Shown piece by piece: positions 11,030 to 23,307 of a stretch of 64,000 nt of DNA. Location: NCBI GenBank assembly GCA_024803745.1, contig JANJXV010000029.1:22930001-22994000 (forward strand), written 5' to 3'. The stretch comes from Megascapheus bottae (taxonomy: Eukaryota > Chordata > Mammalia > Rodentia > Geomyidae). Position numbers and translations under genes: made by a program. Position 1 is the stretch's first letter. Every line of letters starts with the position of its first letter. The notes under the pieces are model-generated. The model was not told the DNA's origin and searched no databases. It saw nothing but the letters and a program-made list of their open reading frames with translations.

Positions 11030-12725
11030 TTTTCTCTTCCCCCACTTCATTTTATTTTCTGGTTGCTTTGGAATCCGATGCCATATCCTCCCTCTTAAAA
11101 ATGGAGTGAATTAAAAGCTTTGAGCCAACACTGACATTTAGTTTGAGTAATGCTTTTCGTAGTTGATGATGTCCTCTCTAAGCAAACTAGTCTACCATTG
11201 AGCTCACAGTAATGATACTGTACCCTTCGTATTTTATATATGCACTGTCACTAAGGAACATAAGTTCATGTGTTTAAAGTAATGTTTATCAAGTTAATTG
11301 AATTTTAATATTAGGATACTTTAAAAAAATCAATAGTAAATATTTTATGGAGCTTCAACATACATGGAAAAGGCAAGACCTTTATAATTCTGTTTCTCAT
11401 TTATTTACTCATCTTTTAAGGTCCTTCCAGTGAACCCTAGGAACTTGAAGAACAGAGTTGAAGCCCGGAAATGAAGGGGAGCCAAGAACTCCTGTCCTGG
11501 CTACCACCAGTAGCCTTGTGGCCCAGAATTGAGGGTAAGCTCAGATGTTCACAGAGTGTGACAGGGAGACTGCCTCTTCCCTTGCCAGTGGGTACGAGTT
11601 CTCTTAACTGCTTCACTCCAGACCAGGGCTCCTGCCTGTCCTGTGCCAAGGTAAATATGAATAGAGACAGGTGTGAGAAATGGCCCTGTCCTTGATCCCC
11701 TCTCCTGGACCTCACCACGGTGTTACCTAAGAGTGTCTTCCCCAGCAACCGAGCTAGTTTGGTCAGTGGCCATCAGACTAGAGGAGGATCAGATTAGGGT
11801 TTGTAAATGAGATGAGATGGCTTGGTTGTACCCATATGTAGTTTAGCTTTGTACTTAAGCAAACAAAAAAGGAAATAAAACAGAAATTATTTGTCATTAT
11901 AAACATGAAAAAATATTAAATGAAAAATATTAAATAATGAAAATATTTAAATAATGAAAAATATTAAAATATTTATTGCCAGGCAAGGCCAAAAGCAAAC
12001 AAACAAACAAAAAGCAGACAGTTGAAAACCAGTGCTATGGAAGAAAAATTTATTGGAGAACTTTCAGACAATAGGGGGAAGATTTGGTGAGAATCAAAGA
12101 CAATTTCAGATTTCCAGATCTCATTCCATGCAGATATTAAACTGAAATAAGTGACAAGAATATCTATTCTCCTAAATTTATAAACATCTGGCAAATAAAT
12201 ATAAAGAGTAACAAAGAGAAGGTGTTTCTGTCATAATTAACTAGTTGTTTACATAGCTATTCATTTCTCCAATGAAAGATATTAATTTCATCAATGGCTG
12301 TCACAGTGCTATGAGACACACCCTAGCACAGTTGTGCAACAGTGGGCATGTTTCTAGAAGTACCTGAACAGCAAAGTGCATAATTGAAAACCCAGTTCAA
12401 TGTTTCAACTGCTGACAATATATTCCCATGGAATGTGCTCTGTTGTGTATTTTTGTAATGTAAACATGCTATTTTTAATCAAAATTCTAGAGAATATCAG
12501 GCAGAGCCATGAGTATTAAGCATTCAATATAAATAAATGTATTGTGCTTAATTATATTAGAATAAATTCAAGCAGAGAAGTTATGATACATGCTACCACA
12601 ATTCTAGAACACAAATCCATGCACCTAAAAGTATTTCATTTTACAATGGTCTGTTACTTCCCTTCAATAACCAGAGAAAACTGCATATATTCTTTCAAAT
12701 ATGAAGTAATACATTTGCATTTTTA
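11030..12725. other. Unassigned intergenic DNA
   Basis: About 1.7 kb with no recognised gene. Around 11440-11750 base composition is less AT-rich and frames are open on both strands (103 aa minus, 74 aa plus), but no domain or splice structure supports a gene. Tandem-like AATATTAAAT units lie at 11905-11970. Confidence 0.5.
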
Positions 12726-12727
12726 AA

Positions 12728-13644
12728 TTTAATTTTGTTTTTGTTATAAGGTGATATACAGAGGAGATACAGTTGCATAAGTGAGAGTATGAATGCATTT
12801 CTTGGAGAACATTGTTACCCCCCACCACACATTTTTCTCCCACTGTGACTCCCTCCAACCAAGCTGTGAAGTTGATTTCCAACCCAATGTCTTGCTGTCA
12901 CTTTGGTTCACCCTTTGTCCTTCATTTTACCCTTTTCTTATTCCACTTCCCTTCCTCAAATCAGATAAATGTAGATACAAGACTCAGAATACCCGAATCA
13001 AAAACAGTGATGTCAGAGGATAAACCAAAAGGGAAAAAATGAAAGATAAAAGAAAGAACTTCACAGAGTACATTAAAAATTGCATTAACAACAACAAAAA
13101 TTTCCTCATTTCCATATCTTGGAATTCATTTCGATTAGCATCATTTTATATGATCATATGTATGTAGGTATTGAGCTATTATGATCTTCTGCTAGGACCA
13201 TCTTAGACATATACTAGATATTACAAATGAGTAAATCCATGGTGTCCATGTTTCTTTGGGTCTGGTTTACTTCACTTAATGTGACTTTTTTCAAGTCTTT
13301 CCATTTCCTTATAAATGGGGCCATTTTGTTCTTTCTCATGATTGTATATATCACATTTTTTCCTTGTCTACTGATGGGCATCAGGATTTGTTCCATATTT
13401 TACCTAAAGGCTGTAATGAACATAGGCGTGCTGGTAGCTTTAGTGTGGCCCTGTTTGTGATCAAGTAGGATTGCTGGATCATAGGGAAGCACCCTGTTTA
13501 GTCTTTTGAGAAACCTCCATACTGCATTGCAGAGTGGTTGAACCAGTTTACATTCCCACCAACAGTGTAACAGTATTCCTTTTTGACCACATCCCCAACA
13601 GCAATTACTATTATTTGTTTTCTTGATAATGGCTATTCTAACTG
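12728..13644 (-). mobile_element. Antisense L1 3' end, one arm of a 5'-inverted copy
   Basis: It runs from the reverse complement of an older L1 3' UTR (AAGGTGATATACAGAGGAG) through the 3' UTR into the ORF2 C-terminal region near 13640, where the orientation switches. Confidence 0.85.
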
Positions 13645-13915
13645 TAACTGCTGTCTTCAAGGGACACATCTTGCTCAGAAAAGCAAACATATTCAGAAAA
13701 TAGAAGACTGGAATAAAATATACCAATCAAACGGCCCTCATGAGTAGGCTGGAGTTATAATCCTCATATCAGACAAAATAGACTTCAAGTTAAAATTATT
13801 GAGAAGAGATAAAGAAGGATATAACATACAATTATAGGGATTTTTTACAAGAAAATATAACAATCCTAAATATCTGTACACCGAATACTAGAGCATCCAA
13901 ATTTATCAGGCATTA
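13645..13915 (+). mobile_element. Inverted L1 ORF2 endonuclease segment
   Basis: CTGTCTTCAAGGGACACATCTTG and the following 250 bases match the ORF2 endonuclease region at 39.66-39.93 kb in sense orientation. It directly abuts the antisense 3' end at 12728-13644. Opposite orientation of a 5' piece and a 3' piece of one element is the classic product of twin priming. Confidence 0.82.
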
Positions 13916-13919
13916 TTTT

Positions 13920-14985
13920 CACTTTTAGTTCAAGGTCATGTACTGTTTTAGTTTCTTACAATTGAGTTTCTCCTGATAGTCAATCTGGTTGACATGTTTT
14001 TCTCAGTTGATTGTCTAGTTTATTTCTATCCTGTCCCAAACATCTTCATTCTCTAATATCTTGTTTGCTCAATTATCACTCCCTGTTGAGCAGGCACTTG
14101 AGAAATGCTGAAAAGGACTGTTAAAGTGAAATGAGTTAGGCAAGGATTGCTTGCAAAGTGTTTTCTAGGGCATATAATTTGACTAAAATCATCTCTATTT
14201 TAAGAATATGTGAGAAAAAGTGAAAAAAGAAGCCATAGATTAATTCTATTTATATTTTTAATAAAAACACCAACTTTTCCATATTGTATTCTATTAAAAT
14301 TATTTTGTAGGTACTTATCAGAAGTGTCATAAATACTTGTAATAAAAGTACAAAACTTTTTTCATCCTTATTTAGGAATTTAAAAACGATGTAAATTTTC
14401 CTACAGATATTTGCTTTTTTCTATTTTTTAGGTGAGCTTTTATTTTTTAAAACACTGTACCCCACAGCATTTGGGACTACAGATGGTCTGGCTTTTCCTC
14501 TAAGAAACTCATAATGCCCTTAAGAGTCCTGGTTCCAACCAATGTCGGAAGTAGTTGTGATTAAAATGTATTTTTATTATTCTCATCAAATTTCATTCTA
14601 CTCATTGCTTAGGGTATCACAATATCTCTGGGTTTTGAGATGACACATAGGAATACAAACATCAACTTGAAAGGAATTGGGCAGGCGAAGTATATTTCTG
14701 CAGAAGGCTGTGCTACTGACAGGAGCAAAGTAAATAATCTTACTGGCCAGAAAGTAGCCCAGGATTGATCATAAAGGCATTACTGACCTTTCCTCTGACT
14801 GGTCAGACTCTAGGTTCCCAATCTTGACTAATTAGCTAATTTGAAAAGGGCTAAAATTCATACATGCAATCAAGCAAAACCAAGCCACCTGGCCAAAACT
14901 TGTCAGAAAAACATATATTACTCAGCTAGTACTCTACCACTTGAACCATGCCTCCCATCTCTAAAAAAAAACACAGTTTTTAAAA
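13920..14985. other. Unassigned intergenic DNA
   Basis: About 1 kb with no recognised repeat, gene or RNA. Confidence 0.5.
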
Positions 14986-14989
14986 AGAG

Positions 14990-15232
14990 GATATGAGCCA
15001 GGAGGCACTGATGGCTCACACCAGTAACCCTAGCTGAGACTCAGGGAGCTGAGATCTGTGTGAAGCCAGCTAGAGCAGAAAAGTCTGTAAGACTCTTACT
15101 CCAGTTAACTACCCACAAAACTGGAAGTGGGTATGTCCCTGCAAGCGGCAGAACACTAGCCTTGATAGATAAAGCTCAGAGACAGTGTCTAGGCCCTGAA
15201 TTCAAGCCCCACAACAGATAACAAAACTAAGC
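14990..15232 (+). repeat. B1-ID fusion SINE
   Basis: It opens GAGCCAGGAGGCACTGATGG, has the B1-like GGGAGCTGAGATCTG block, the CAGTTAACTACCCACAAAAC linker and an ID-like tail ending near AAGCCCCACAACAG. Confidence 0.82.
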
Positions 15233-15235
15233 AAT

Positions 15236-15960
15236 AACAGCAAAATAATGAAACAGGTTGGTGGTTTAACTAAAGTAGTTTTCATGTAGGATGAAAGCTA
15301 TCCTTAAATTGGAGGTGTTTGTGTCAAGCAACCACTATGACAGAAAAGATTATAACTTCTACAAGTGTACTTTTTAAGTCCTCAGAATGCAATTGTTTTC
15401 TTTGGCCTAATGCCAAAGGATTTTAATTAGAGTTATCTGCTTCTGCTTCAGCAGACTGTAGTGGCAAGTTCTGGTATTTTAGTGGCTTTTCTACGACCCT
15501 CCTTTGTACTTTTCTTCTGTTTCAGCCTAGGAAACAACTTGAAGAAGACAGAATGAGAAATGTTCTTGTTTTCTGTCTGCCCTAACAACCCCACCCAAAT
15601 AGAGATGAGTTTAGTTTTGTTGAGGTTACTAAAAAGAATCTAAACCTACATTTCTAGAAATCTAGGACATAAGGCCACTAATAACTAGTCAGATTATTAA
15701 ATTCTTGAAGTTCCTTACTCTGACTTTTCTTTCCATCATAATGAAAATTGAACTCACTCCACTCTCTCACACTAAGGTAGTATGGATGCTTCTAACAATT
15801 CAGATGTATTGGGGATCAGACAATTCCATCCCATGTTGTGATAGGTCCTATCTGGATTCTTTTCAGCCTACATATACAATTATACTATAATATTTAGGAT
15901 AATTTTAATAAAATCATATTAGGCTATTCTTTATGAATCCTATAGCATTATCTTATTATG
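15236..15960. other. Unassigned intergenic DNA
   Basis: About 700 bases without recognised features. Confidence 0.5.
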
Positions 15961-15964
15961 ATGC

Positions 15965-16152
15965 TGAAGAATAGCCCATGCCTGTAATCCTAGCTACTCC
16001 AGAGGCTGTGATCTAAGGATTGGGATTCAAAGCCAGCCCAAGCACTAGAAAATCGAAAGTGGGACTGTGGCTCAAGAGGTAGAGCAGTAGCATTGTGCTG
16101 AAGAGCTCAGGGACCACTCCCAGGCCCAGAGTTCAAGCCCCACAACCAACCA
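15965..16152 (+). repeat. B1-ID fusion SINE
   Basis: CCATGCCTGTAATCCTAGCT marks the B1-like head. The linker between the parts is shortened. The ID-like tail ends GTTCAAGCCCCACAACC. Confidence 0.82.
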
Positions 16153-16229
16153 AAAATGCACATTTGAATACACCATATACAAGGTAAAAAAAGACAGAAT
16201 AGTCAAAAGACTAAAATCTTTAAGAAAAG

Positions 16230-16274
16230 AATATATATAATTATATATATATAATTATATTATATATATAATTT
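16230..16274. repeat. (AT)n-rich tract
   Basis: Alternating TATATA and ATAATTATAT units, self-complementary throughout. Confidence 0.9.
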
Positions 16275-16860
16275 TAGATAAATATGAAGAGGCATTTAGA
16301 CATTGCACCTCTATGTTTGACTCCTGAGTACTTTCTATGTGTGAATATGTACTAGTTTTAAATTTTAACAATAACATTTTTTGGTAATATACAAAAGCAA
16401 ATGGAATTGAAATTGTCTTTTCTTCCTTTCTGAGAAACAACAGTTGTAAGGAAGACCATTATCAAAACTGATATCCAGTAATGTGTCTCTGATACCTTAA
16501 ATGAAATATGTTAACGAAAGCTAAAACCAAATCAGGTAATTTTTCTCTTAAATTCAAAGCTGAGAAGAACTGGAGAGCTGGAGAAAGAGGCAAGATAAAG
16601 TGAGTAGGAGACACCCATATTTAATTAGAATGTATACAAGCCTGTTACAAGAAGTACTAAATATTCAAAATATTCTTGAGCCTCTAGGAAATGAGATTAC
16701 TAGGGAATGACTGTTGGATAAGTTCCTGAAACATGAGTGCTGTTTCAGGGTCTAAATTTGTGAAATGGATCTACATTCTTAAGCTATTCTAAGTGATTTC
16801 CTTTGTTGGCACTGTGCAAGTTCCATATCCTCAACCACTGTCCCACTGAAAATAACAAAT
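16275..16860. other. Unassigned intergenic DNA
   Basis: About 590 bases without a recognised repeat or gene. Confidence 0.5.
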
Positions 16861-16861
16861 A

Positions 16862-17012
16862 AGGCCCAAAGTGGTAAGACATTGTCTGTAATCCCGGACA
16901 CTCAGGAAGCACATAGGTAGGAGGATCTTAGGGAAAATCAGCTGGTTAAGCAGCACAAGGCCCTACCTGAAAAGCCAGGCTTAAGATCCTGAGTTTAAAT
17001 CCTTTCCAAAGA
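16862..17012 (+). repeat. Old B1-like SINE, degraded
   Basis: GTCTGTAATCCCGGACACTCAGGAAGC followed by GGAGGATC is a B1-like head. The ID-like tail is reduced to a GATCCTGAGTTTAAATCC block. Confidence 0.6.
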
Positions 17013-17224
17013 AAACAGCAACAATTTGGACTTAAAACATGAACAAGAGCAATAGCAGCAACAACAAAAATTTCCTGAATTTTCTGTAATAAAACTTTTG
17101 AAAGTCTGAGGAGCAGAGAAAGCATAAATGGTTGGTAGGTGAGTTTGCTCTTTTCATGAATTTTGGTTTATGAGCTGCAGAAATTTGGCAGACTACAAAA
17201 TTAGGTTTTCTTTTCTTTTCTTTT

Positions 17225-17442
17225 ATTTGTGACAATACTAGGGTTTGAACTCAAGGTCTGTGCTCTCTCAGCTGGTATTTTACCACTTGAACTCTACCTC
17301 CAGCCCAACTTTTTGTTGAAAATTTTTGTAGGTTGAGTCCAATAAACTTTTTCTGCTCAAGCTAGCACTGAACTGCCCTCCTTCAGATCTCAACTTCTCC
17401 AATAGTTAGGAGTATAGGTATGAGCCAACAGTAGCTGGATGA
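17225..17442 (-). repeat. B1-ID fusion SINE, antisense, diverged
   Basis: The antisense ID-like block GGGTTTGAACTCAAGGTCTGTGC lies near 17240 and the antisense B1-like block CAGATCTCAACTTCTCC near 17385. Order and spacing fit the family. Confidence 0.72.
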
Positions 17443-17554
17443 ATTTGATTTTTGATGGGCATGCAGGGCTGGGGAAGCAAGGAAAAAGGCTATGTTCAAT
17501 GAAAGGATAAAGAGCAGACAAGTGTATCTGACACTGGGGGCTGATCCTGTCATA

Positions 17555-17737
17555 GCTGCAGAGATCTGAAGATCATGATTCAAAGCCAGATGGCATAAAA
17601 AAAAAGTCCATGAGACTCTAACTACCAAAAATCAAGGGTTGAAAATGTGGCTCAAGCAGCAGAGTATCAACCTGGCATGAAAAACATAAGGTTCCGTATC
17701 AAAGCCATGCACATGCACACACACAGGCACACATGGA
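17555..17737 (+). repeat. B1-ID fusion SINE, 5' truncated
   Basis: GAGATCTGAAGATCATGATTCAAAGCC is the middle of the B1-like part. The ID-like AATGTGGCTCAAGCAGCAGAG block follows. The tail is CA-rich and merges into the next repeat. Confidence 0.75.
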
Positions 17738-17738
17738 G

Positions 17739-17788
<50 letters not shown>
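17738..17788. repeat. (CA)n microsatellite
   Basis: A CA run of about 50 bases following the CA-rich SINE tail. Confidence 0.96.
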
Positions 17789-17791
<3 letters not shown>

Positions 17792-18178
17792 GTAGAGCCT
17801 TCCTAGAAGATAAATTAGCAATTGTGAAGAAGAGAGTACAAATGAAACAAATTTGCATTTAAGAGAACACACCTACCAAAAAATCACAAACAGAAGCTTG
17901 AAATGTTTTCATAGGAATAAATCCAAACATCCTGAAAATCACATAATATTTAAATAGAGTAAAAATGCAAAATTTCAGGAAACATTTGGACAGTTGATGA
18001 ATGGTGGTTCAGGAGTGTAACTTAAGTAGAAGAAAAGGTAAAACTAATCACATGAAGCTTGTTTTAATCATGGTAGTATCTGGCTAAATAAAAACAATTG
18101 AAAATAAAAACAATTGAAGAGTAAAATTAGCTGACAAAGCCTTGAGAGCATCATAGAAATAAACCTATTTAGATTTTA

Positions 18179-18392
18179 CCCAGGTGCCTATGGCTTGTGC
18201 TATCTATTCAGGAGGCTGAGATCTGAGGCTCACAATTAGAAGCCAGACAGGAAAGGTTAAGTCTTCAATAAGTCTTATCTCCAGATAACCACCAAAAACT
18301 AGAAGTGGAGTTGTGGCTTAAGTGGTAGTGCACTAGCCCCCAAAGCTAAGAGACAATGTTCAAGCCCTGAGTTTTAGCCCCAGTATTGGCAT

Positions 18393-18393
<1 letters not shown>
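18179..18393 (+). repeat. B1-ID fusion SINE
   Basis: TTCAGGAGGCTGAGATCTGAGG marks the B1-like part and GTGGCTTAAGTGGTAGTGCACTAGCC the ID-like part. It ends CAGTATTGGCATG and passes into (CA)n. Confidence 0.85.

Positions 18394-18437
<44 letters not shown>
18394..18437. repeat. (CA)n microsatellite
   Basis: A CA run of about 44 bases at the tail of the preceding SINE. Confidence 0.96.
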
Positions 18438-18440
<3 letters not shown>

Positions 18441-18540
18441 CTAAAATAAATATAGATTAATTTTGTATAGTAACCTGCATAAGAATAACTTCAAGCAACT
18501 ATAAAGTTGAATTGAAACCCATTTGTACAACTATTTAATT

Positions 18541-18755
18541 TTTTTTTTCAATGGGTGGTGATTGCACTGAGGGTCTAAGTACTGTCTCTGAGCTTTTCGC
18601 CAAGGATAGTACTCTATCATGTTGAATCACTTCTGGTTTTCTGTAGATAAGAGTCTCACAGACTTTCCTCCCTGGGATGGCTCTGAACATAATCCTCTGA
18701 ACACAGCCTCCTGTATATGTAGGACTACAGTCATGAGCTACCATGATCCAGCGTA
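18541..18755 (-). repeat. B1-ID fusion SINE, antisense
   Basis: Poly-T at 18541 is followed by the antisense ID-like block (GAGGGTCTAAGTACTGTCTCTGAGC) and the antisense B1-like block with AGGACTACAGTCATGAGCTACC. Confidence 0.82.
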
Positions 18756-18782
18756 AAAATAAATTTCAAAGCACATAAAATA

Positions 18783-18900
18783 AAAATGGATCAATGTTCA
18801 AGAAATAATGTACCCATTACCTGGTGAATGTAACTGTAACCCCTCTATATGTTACACTGACAATAAAATACAATAAAAAATAAAAATAAATAAATAAAAA
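18783..18900 (+). mobile_element. L1 3' end stub
   Basis: About 100 bases ending GTAACCCCTCTATATGTTACACTGACAATAAAATA plus an A-rich tail, a diverged form of the L1 3' terminus. Severe 5' truncation. Confidence 0.7.
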
Positions 18901-19184
18901 TGGGCAAAACTATGAGGAATAGAAAATACTTGAGAAATCAACATCAAGTAACACATTTCATTCAATACACACATAATACACAAACACATATATGTGACAT
19001 ATAACCATATTCATAGAATAATTATTGAATGCATAATATGATTTTATTTAAATGTGGTATATACTCATTAGAAGAATGGTTTGATTCAAATGATCTTCAA
19101 TAAAGTGCAATTAGGTTAAGAATCATACGCTTTACATAATATTTAAATTAGGTTAGAAAGATACATCATTCTTATTATCGTTGC

Positions 19185-19392
19185 CACTACTAGTCTCCAA
19201 ACTCAGGACCTCAAAGTTGCTTGGCATGCTGGTTCAGCACAGCTCTATCACTAGCCAAGATCTGTGTATATTATTTGTTTGAAATACAGTCTCATGGGCT
19301 TTTTGGCTTCAGCTGGCTTTGAACCACAATCTTTGTGTTCTCAACTTCCTCAGTAGTATGAAAGCTATAAGCCACAAGCACTTGGCTTCAAT
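19185..19392 (-). repeat. B1-ID fusion SINE, antisense, diverged
   Basis: CTCCAAACTCAGGACCTCAAAG and, further on, CAGCTGGCTTTGAACCACAATC and ATGAAAGCTATAAGCCACAAG are antisense ID-like and B1-like blocks in the expected order. Confidence 0.72.
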
Positions 19393-19394
19393 GA

Positions 19395-20455
19395 TATATT
19401 ATCTATACTGGATATATATTATGAGTTCTATGTTAAGAAGTAGACAACATGCAATATACACAAGATATTATATTGCATGCAAAATATTATATACCCACAA
19501 TCTATATTATCTTTCATGTATCATGTCATGTACTTTAGCTAGAGAATTTTGAGAAAAATGGCCTTTAAATAATAAGTCAGTATGTAAAGTTAACTCAGGC
19601 ATTATATGATTTTGTAATCATCTTTACTCAGCTAAATTTTTAAGTGGTAATTGTGCTTTCAATAGTTATCTGCCATCATGTTTACCAGGCCTCTTTCATT
19701 CTTTGGCTACTGTGCTTCATAAAACATTTCAGGTGGCTTAGAACAAATAAGAACACTATAGGAAGCACTACTTAAAGATAGAATCATATTAAGGGATGGA
19801 ACCTGGGTGAATCAAGGAAAAGATGAGTGTGCAGAATTACTTTCAACGTGCTTAACACAATCACTACTGTTCAAACACAGAGTGTGTCTTCTTACAGGAA
19901 GTACAGGTTCTGGAGGAGTCAATATTACTTAGTTTTAAAACTTTCTAATTAATATCTAATATTGTTATTACTCCATACGCAAAAGGCATGATTTATTTTA
20001 TAATTCTTCATCTAATGTGACAGCTATTTGGAGCGCAATATGCAAGTATACATAATACTATACAATGCATAAAATGTTATTATGGTAGGTATTTATATGA
20101 CTATTTTTGTGCTTCTTTATAAGAACAAGATGGAAAAATGGCTTCAAGTGCTTTCACAGAATCTTAAACATTCCTAAAAGGGAAATTCCAGTTGTGTTTA
20201 CCTGTGAGAGAAAGAATAATCTACATTTTTGTGGGACTACAGAGCCTTGCTTTGCACAATACACATGGGTAGTTACGTGCAAAAGAAATGTTATTTATAA
20301 AGAGATTTCAAAACTGAAATTGAAATAGTATTTACCTCTCTTCATATACAGGACAAGGATTGTCACAGACATCCTCAGAAGTTCTGATGAGACATGTAAT
20401 GACATTTCAAAGAATGCACCAATTTTAATAAGATGGAACTCGCTTTAACCACATT
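19395..20455. other. Unassigned intergenic DNA
   Basis: About 1 kb without a recognised repeat or gene; the small open frames have no domain. Confidence 0.5.
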
Positions 20456-20457
20456 CA

Positions 20458-20675
20458 GCAACTGCCAGTGGCTTACGCTTCTAATCCTAGCTACTCAAGA
20501 GGCTAAGATCTAAGACCCACAGTTAGAAGCCAGTCCTGACACAAAATTTTGTGAAAATCAATCAATAAAAAGCAAAAGTGGTGCCATGGATGAAGTGGTA
20601 GAGTGCTAGCCTTTTGCAAAGGAAGCTCAGGGACAGAGCCAGGCCCAAGTTCCAGCCCCAGGACAGGCAAATCAA
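20458..20675 (+). repeat. B1-ID fusion SINE
   Basis: CTAATCCTAGCTACTCAAGAGGC marks the B1-like part, and GAAGTGGTAGAGTGCTAGCC with AGGGACAGAGCCAGGCCC marks the ID-like tail. Confidence 0.85.
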
Positions 20676-20844
20676 AAAATTACAAATGCCATTTGAACAT
20701 GGGTTATGTTGTACACATGGATTTTTTAGATTATGCTTCAAGCTTTTAATTAGCCTTTAACTGTAGCTCATTGCATTTAACATTGTGTTTCACACAAAGT
20801 ACATAGCACAACCCACTCTGAAACATTAAAACTGATCATAGAAC

Positions 20845-21135
20845 TGAGTACTAGTGGCTCATGCCTGTAATCGTATCTACAGAAGACATTGTGCTCTAAA
20901 GGATCACAATCCATCCAGAGACTCTCTGAGTAGAAAATTCTGTGAGATTCCCATCCACAATTATCCAGCATAAACTAGGACTGGGAGCATGGTTCAAATG
21001 GTAGACCAACAGTTGCTCAACAGGAAAGCAGAGGAATGAAGTGGAGATATGGAGCAAGTGATAGAGCACCAACATTAAGGATATAAGCTAAGGAAGAGTT
21101 CAAGGTCCTAAGTTCAAGCCCAGAAACAAGCATTA
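20845..21135 (+). repeat. B1-ID fusion SINE, diverged, extra ID-like unit
   Basis: The head GTGGCTCATGCCTGTAATCG is followed by two ID-like blocks, near 20985 (GGTTCAAATGGTAGACCAAC) and 21045 (GAGCAAGTGATAGAGCACC). The copy may therefore carry a duplicated ID unit or be two insertions. Confidence 0.7.
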
Positions 21136-22060
21136 AATTATGACCACAGGATCACAGGAGGAATGATGCAGTAGAAACAAAAAAGTAAATGTATGCATAA
21201 TCATTCCATATTTCAATTTTTAGCAAACTTGAAGCCAATGCATCCAGGTCCATTTGTGGAAAGTCGCTGTCTATTGAGAGTCAGGGCACTCACTCCTTAC
21301 TCTAGAGGGTTCATTCTGCACACACCCCCACGGAGAGACAAATCTCCTCCTTTGCATGGCATTATTTCTAGCTTTCATAGTGCCTACCATTACACTTTCC
21401 CTTATGTCTCAATTTTATGGTTTTATCATAGGTAACATGTCAAATGGCTAGCACCTCTGCATGCAGACACTGTCAGACCACAAACCAACACAGTCACTTA
21501 CCCACTGAAGACCCAGTGTGACTAAGGTGTAGAAATGTTTGCGTCTCATGAGGTTACTTAATCTGACAGCAGGTATTCCCAGGTAGGAGTAAACTGGTGC
21601 TTAGGAGGAAGTGTCAGATGATTGCCCTCACTAATGTAGCGATTTCCATAATCAAATACTATGATTCATGGGGATGGCTTCTGGAGTACTTTAATTCTTT
21701 GCCTAATAGCCACCCTAAGTTCCTGACAACTGCAGACATTCAAATCTGTCTTTTTTATCATGAGTTTGTTGGATATACCAAGGGGTAATTTATTTTTAGA
21801 AAAATCATAGTTAAGTGAATAGACCAATTGCTTGCCATTCTCTAGTGTTGCCTGAATTTTCTAATGTTCCTTTAGAATTTTGATTCTTGAGTTTTATATA
21901 ATAGTTCTTGTACATACATAGTATAAAGCTGGTAATTGACTCTCATATGTATGTATAGTCAATTTAAGTGAGTAGTTAGTTTTATTCTCAGAAGTTCAAT
22001 CCTGATTTTCTGCTTAGACCCTAATGTATTTGCAGCATATAAAGTATTCTTAAGCAGTTT
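21136..22060. other. Unassigned, slightly GC-richer unique DNA
   Basis: No repeat family is recognised. The plus-strand frames at 21193-21435 and 21597-21788 have no domain and no evident splice context. Confidence 0.45.
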
Positions 22061-22265
22061 TATTGTTTGTTTGTTTGTTTTGCCAATTCTAGGCTTCAAT
22101 TCAGGGCCTGAGCACTATCCTTGGGCGTTTTCAAGGCTAGCACTCTACCACATGAGCCACAGCACCACTTCCGGCTTTTTCTACGTATGTAGTACTGAGG
22201 AATCGAACCCAGGCTTTTTTTCATGATAGACAAGCATTCTACCACTAGGCCAAACTCCTGGCCCC
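22061..22265 (-). repeat. Dimeric ID-type SINE, antisense, with (GTTT)n tail
   Basis: The (GTTT)n at 22064-22080 is the antisense tail. Antisense units follow: CAGGGCCTGAGCACTATCC, then CCGGCTTTTTCTACG, then GGAATCGAACCC (antisense B box) and CCACTAGGCCAAACTCCTGG. Confidence 0.92.
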
Positions 22266-22269
22266 AAAG

Positions 22270-22770
22270 CATTTTTATGTTTTCTTAAGTATTCTTATGT
22301 TTTGATGTATGATCTGATTTAGTCTGATATTGTTACATAATGCATAGTTTTCTATGCTTACCCATGTTAGATCTAGATATTTCAAGAGGGATTTTGGTAA
22401 TTGCATTTCTGTGTCCCAGATTTGAAATTAAAAAAAAAAAACAAAGGTAAATAGGAGATTGCAGGTTCATTTGATTATTGAGAAATTATAAACAATAACT
22501 AAAAATACTATTCCTGACCGGTAGAGCAGAAAGTATTGTCTTACTGTCCACCAATAACTGTGATACAACATGATTATTCCATCTTAAAACTTAAATTTTC
22601 TTCTATCTAAAATCTGCACAGCATAACAAGAATTTTCTCTACTTGTGTCTGCATGGTACTTCATATATATGTTTTATTCAACTAAATTTGCCTATAGTTG
22701 TCTGTCATTATCTCTGTAAAGAGCTTTTCAAAAATTTAGATGTCAGACTTAGCTGCCAAGTTGGTTTTGT
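22270..22770. other. Unassigned intergenic DNA
   Basis: About 500 AT-rich bases with no recognised feature. Confidence 0.5.
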
Positions 22771-22772
22771 TT

Positions 22773-23062
22773 TGTAAAAATACCCTACTTGACCACCTGC
22801 AAGTGGTCAGGACCACCTGGTTTCATCCTTGTAGTTATTGACTATGGACATCGTAAGGTGACGTTATAAGGTGACTACCACCTGTGTATGGTGTTTACCT
22901 TTAAAAGCTCAGCCCCAGGGAAGGTTGAGGCTGCTCTCTACCAGCCTAAAGGTGGAGAGTAGCCACTGTGCTGCTATTTAAATGACTCATAGCTCTGTTC
23001 ACTGAGTACTGGTGACTCAATTGCTAGGGGTTCAGCCCCTTCTAAATGGCTGAGATATTACA
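22773..23062 (+). mobile_element. Candidate solo LTR
   Basis: A block of higher GC than its flanks starts TGTAAAAATACCC and ends in GAGATATTACA. It has a TATA-like TTTAAAAG near 22900 with pyrimidine-rich and GC-rich sequence after it. I see no polyadenylation signal and no flanking duplication, so this is a suggestion from shape only. It could be a regulatory element or unique DNA. Confidence 0.3.
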
Positions 23063-23307
23063 GATATATTAACCTATTCCATACACCTTTAAGTGTGTTA
23101 TACATAATTCTGATTTCCTTCTCCATTAAAAATGCCTTTTAAATGAAATATTCACAGGAATGAGTTCGAAGAGGCTCTCTGTCCTTCCAATTTTTTCACT
23201 TCCTGGGTATACATAATCAAGAGTGCAGTTTGTTAGTTTAACACTCCATTGAGCCTCTATGTTTTTATTTTGGTCTGCTATCCAAGGAACTTGTAAAACC
23301 ACCTCTG

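Noticed and set aside
11437..11748. Gene on either strand at 11.4-11.75 kb
   Set aside because: Frames overlap on both strands and neither shows a domain or a start context; less AT-rich composition alone explains them.
17647..17862. Open frames on both strands with long Thr-His or Val-Cys repeats
   Set aside because: They are translations of (CA)n. The same holds for frames at 1562-1747 and 27851-28039.
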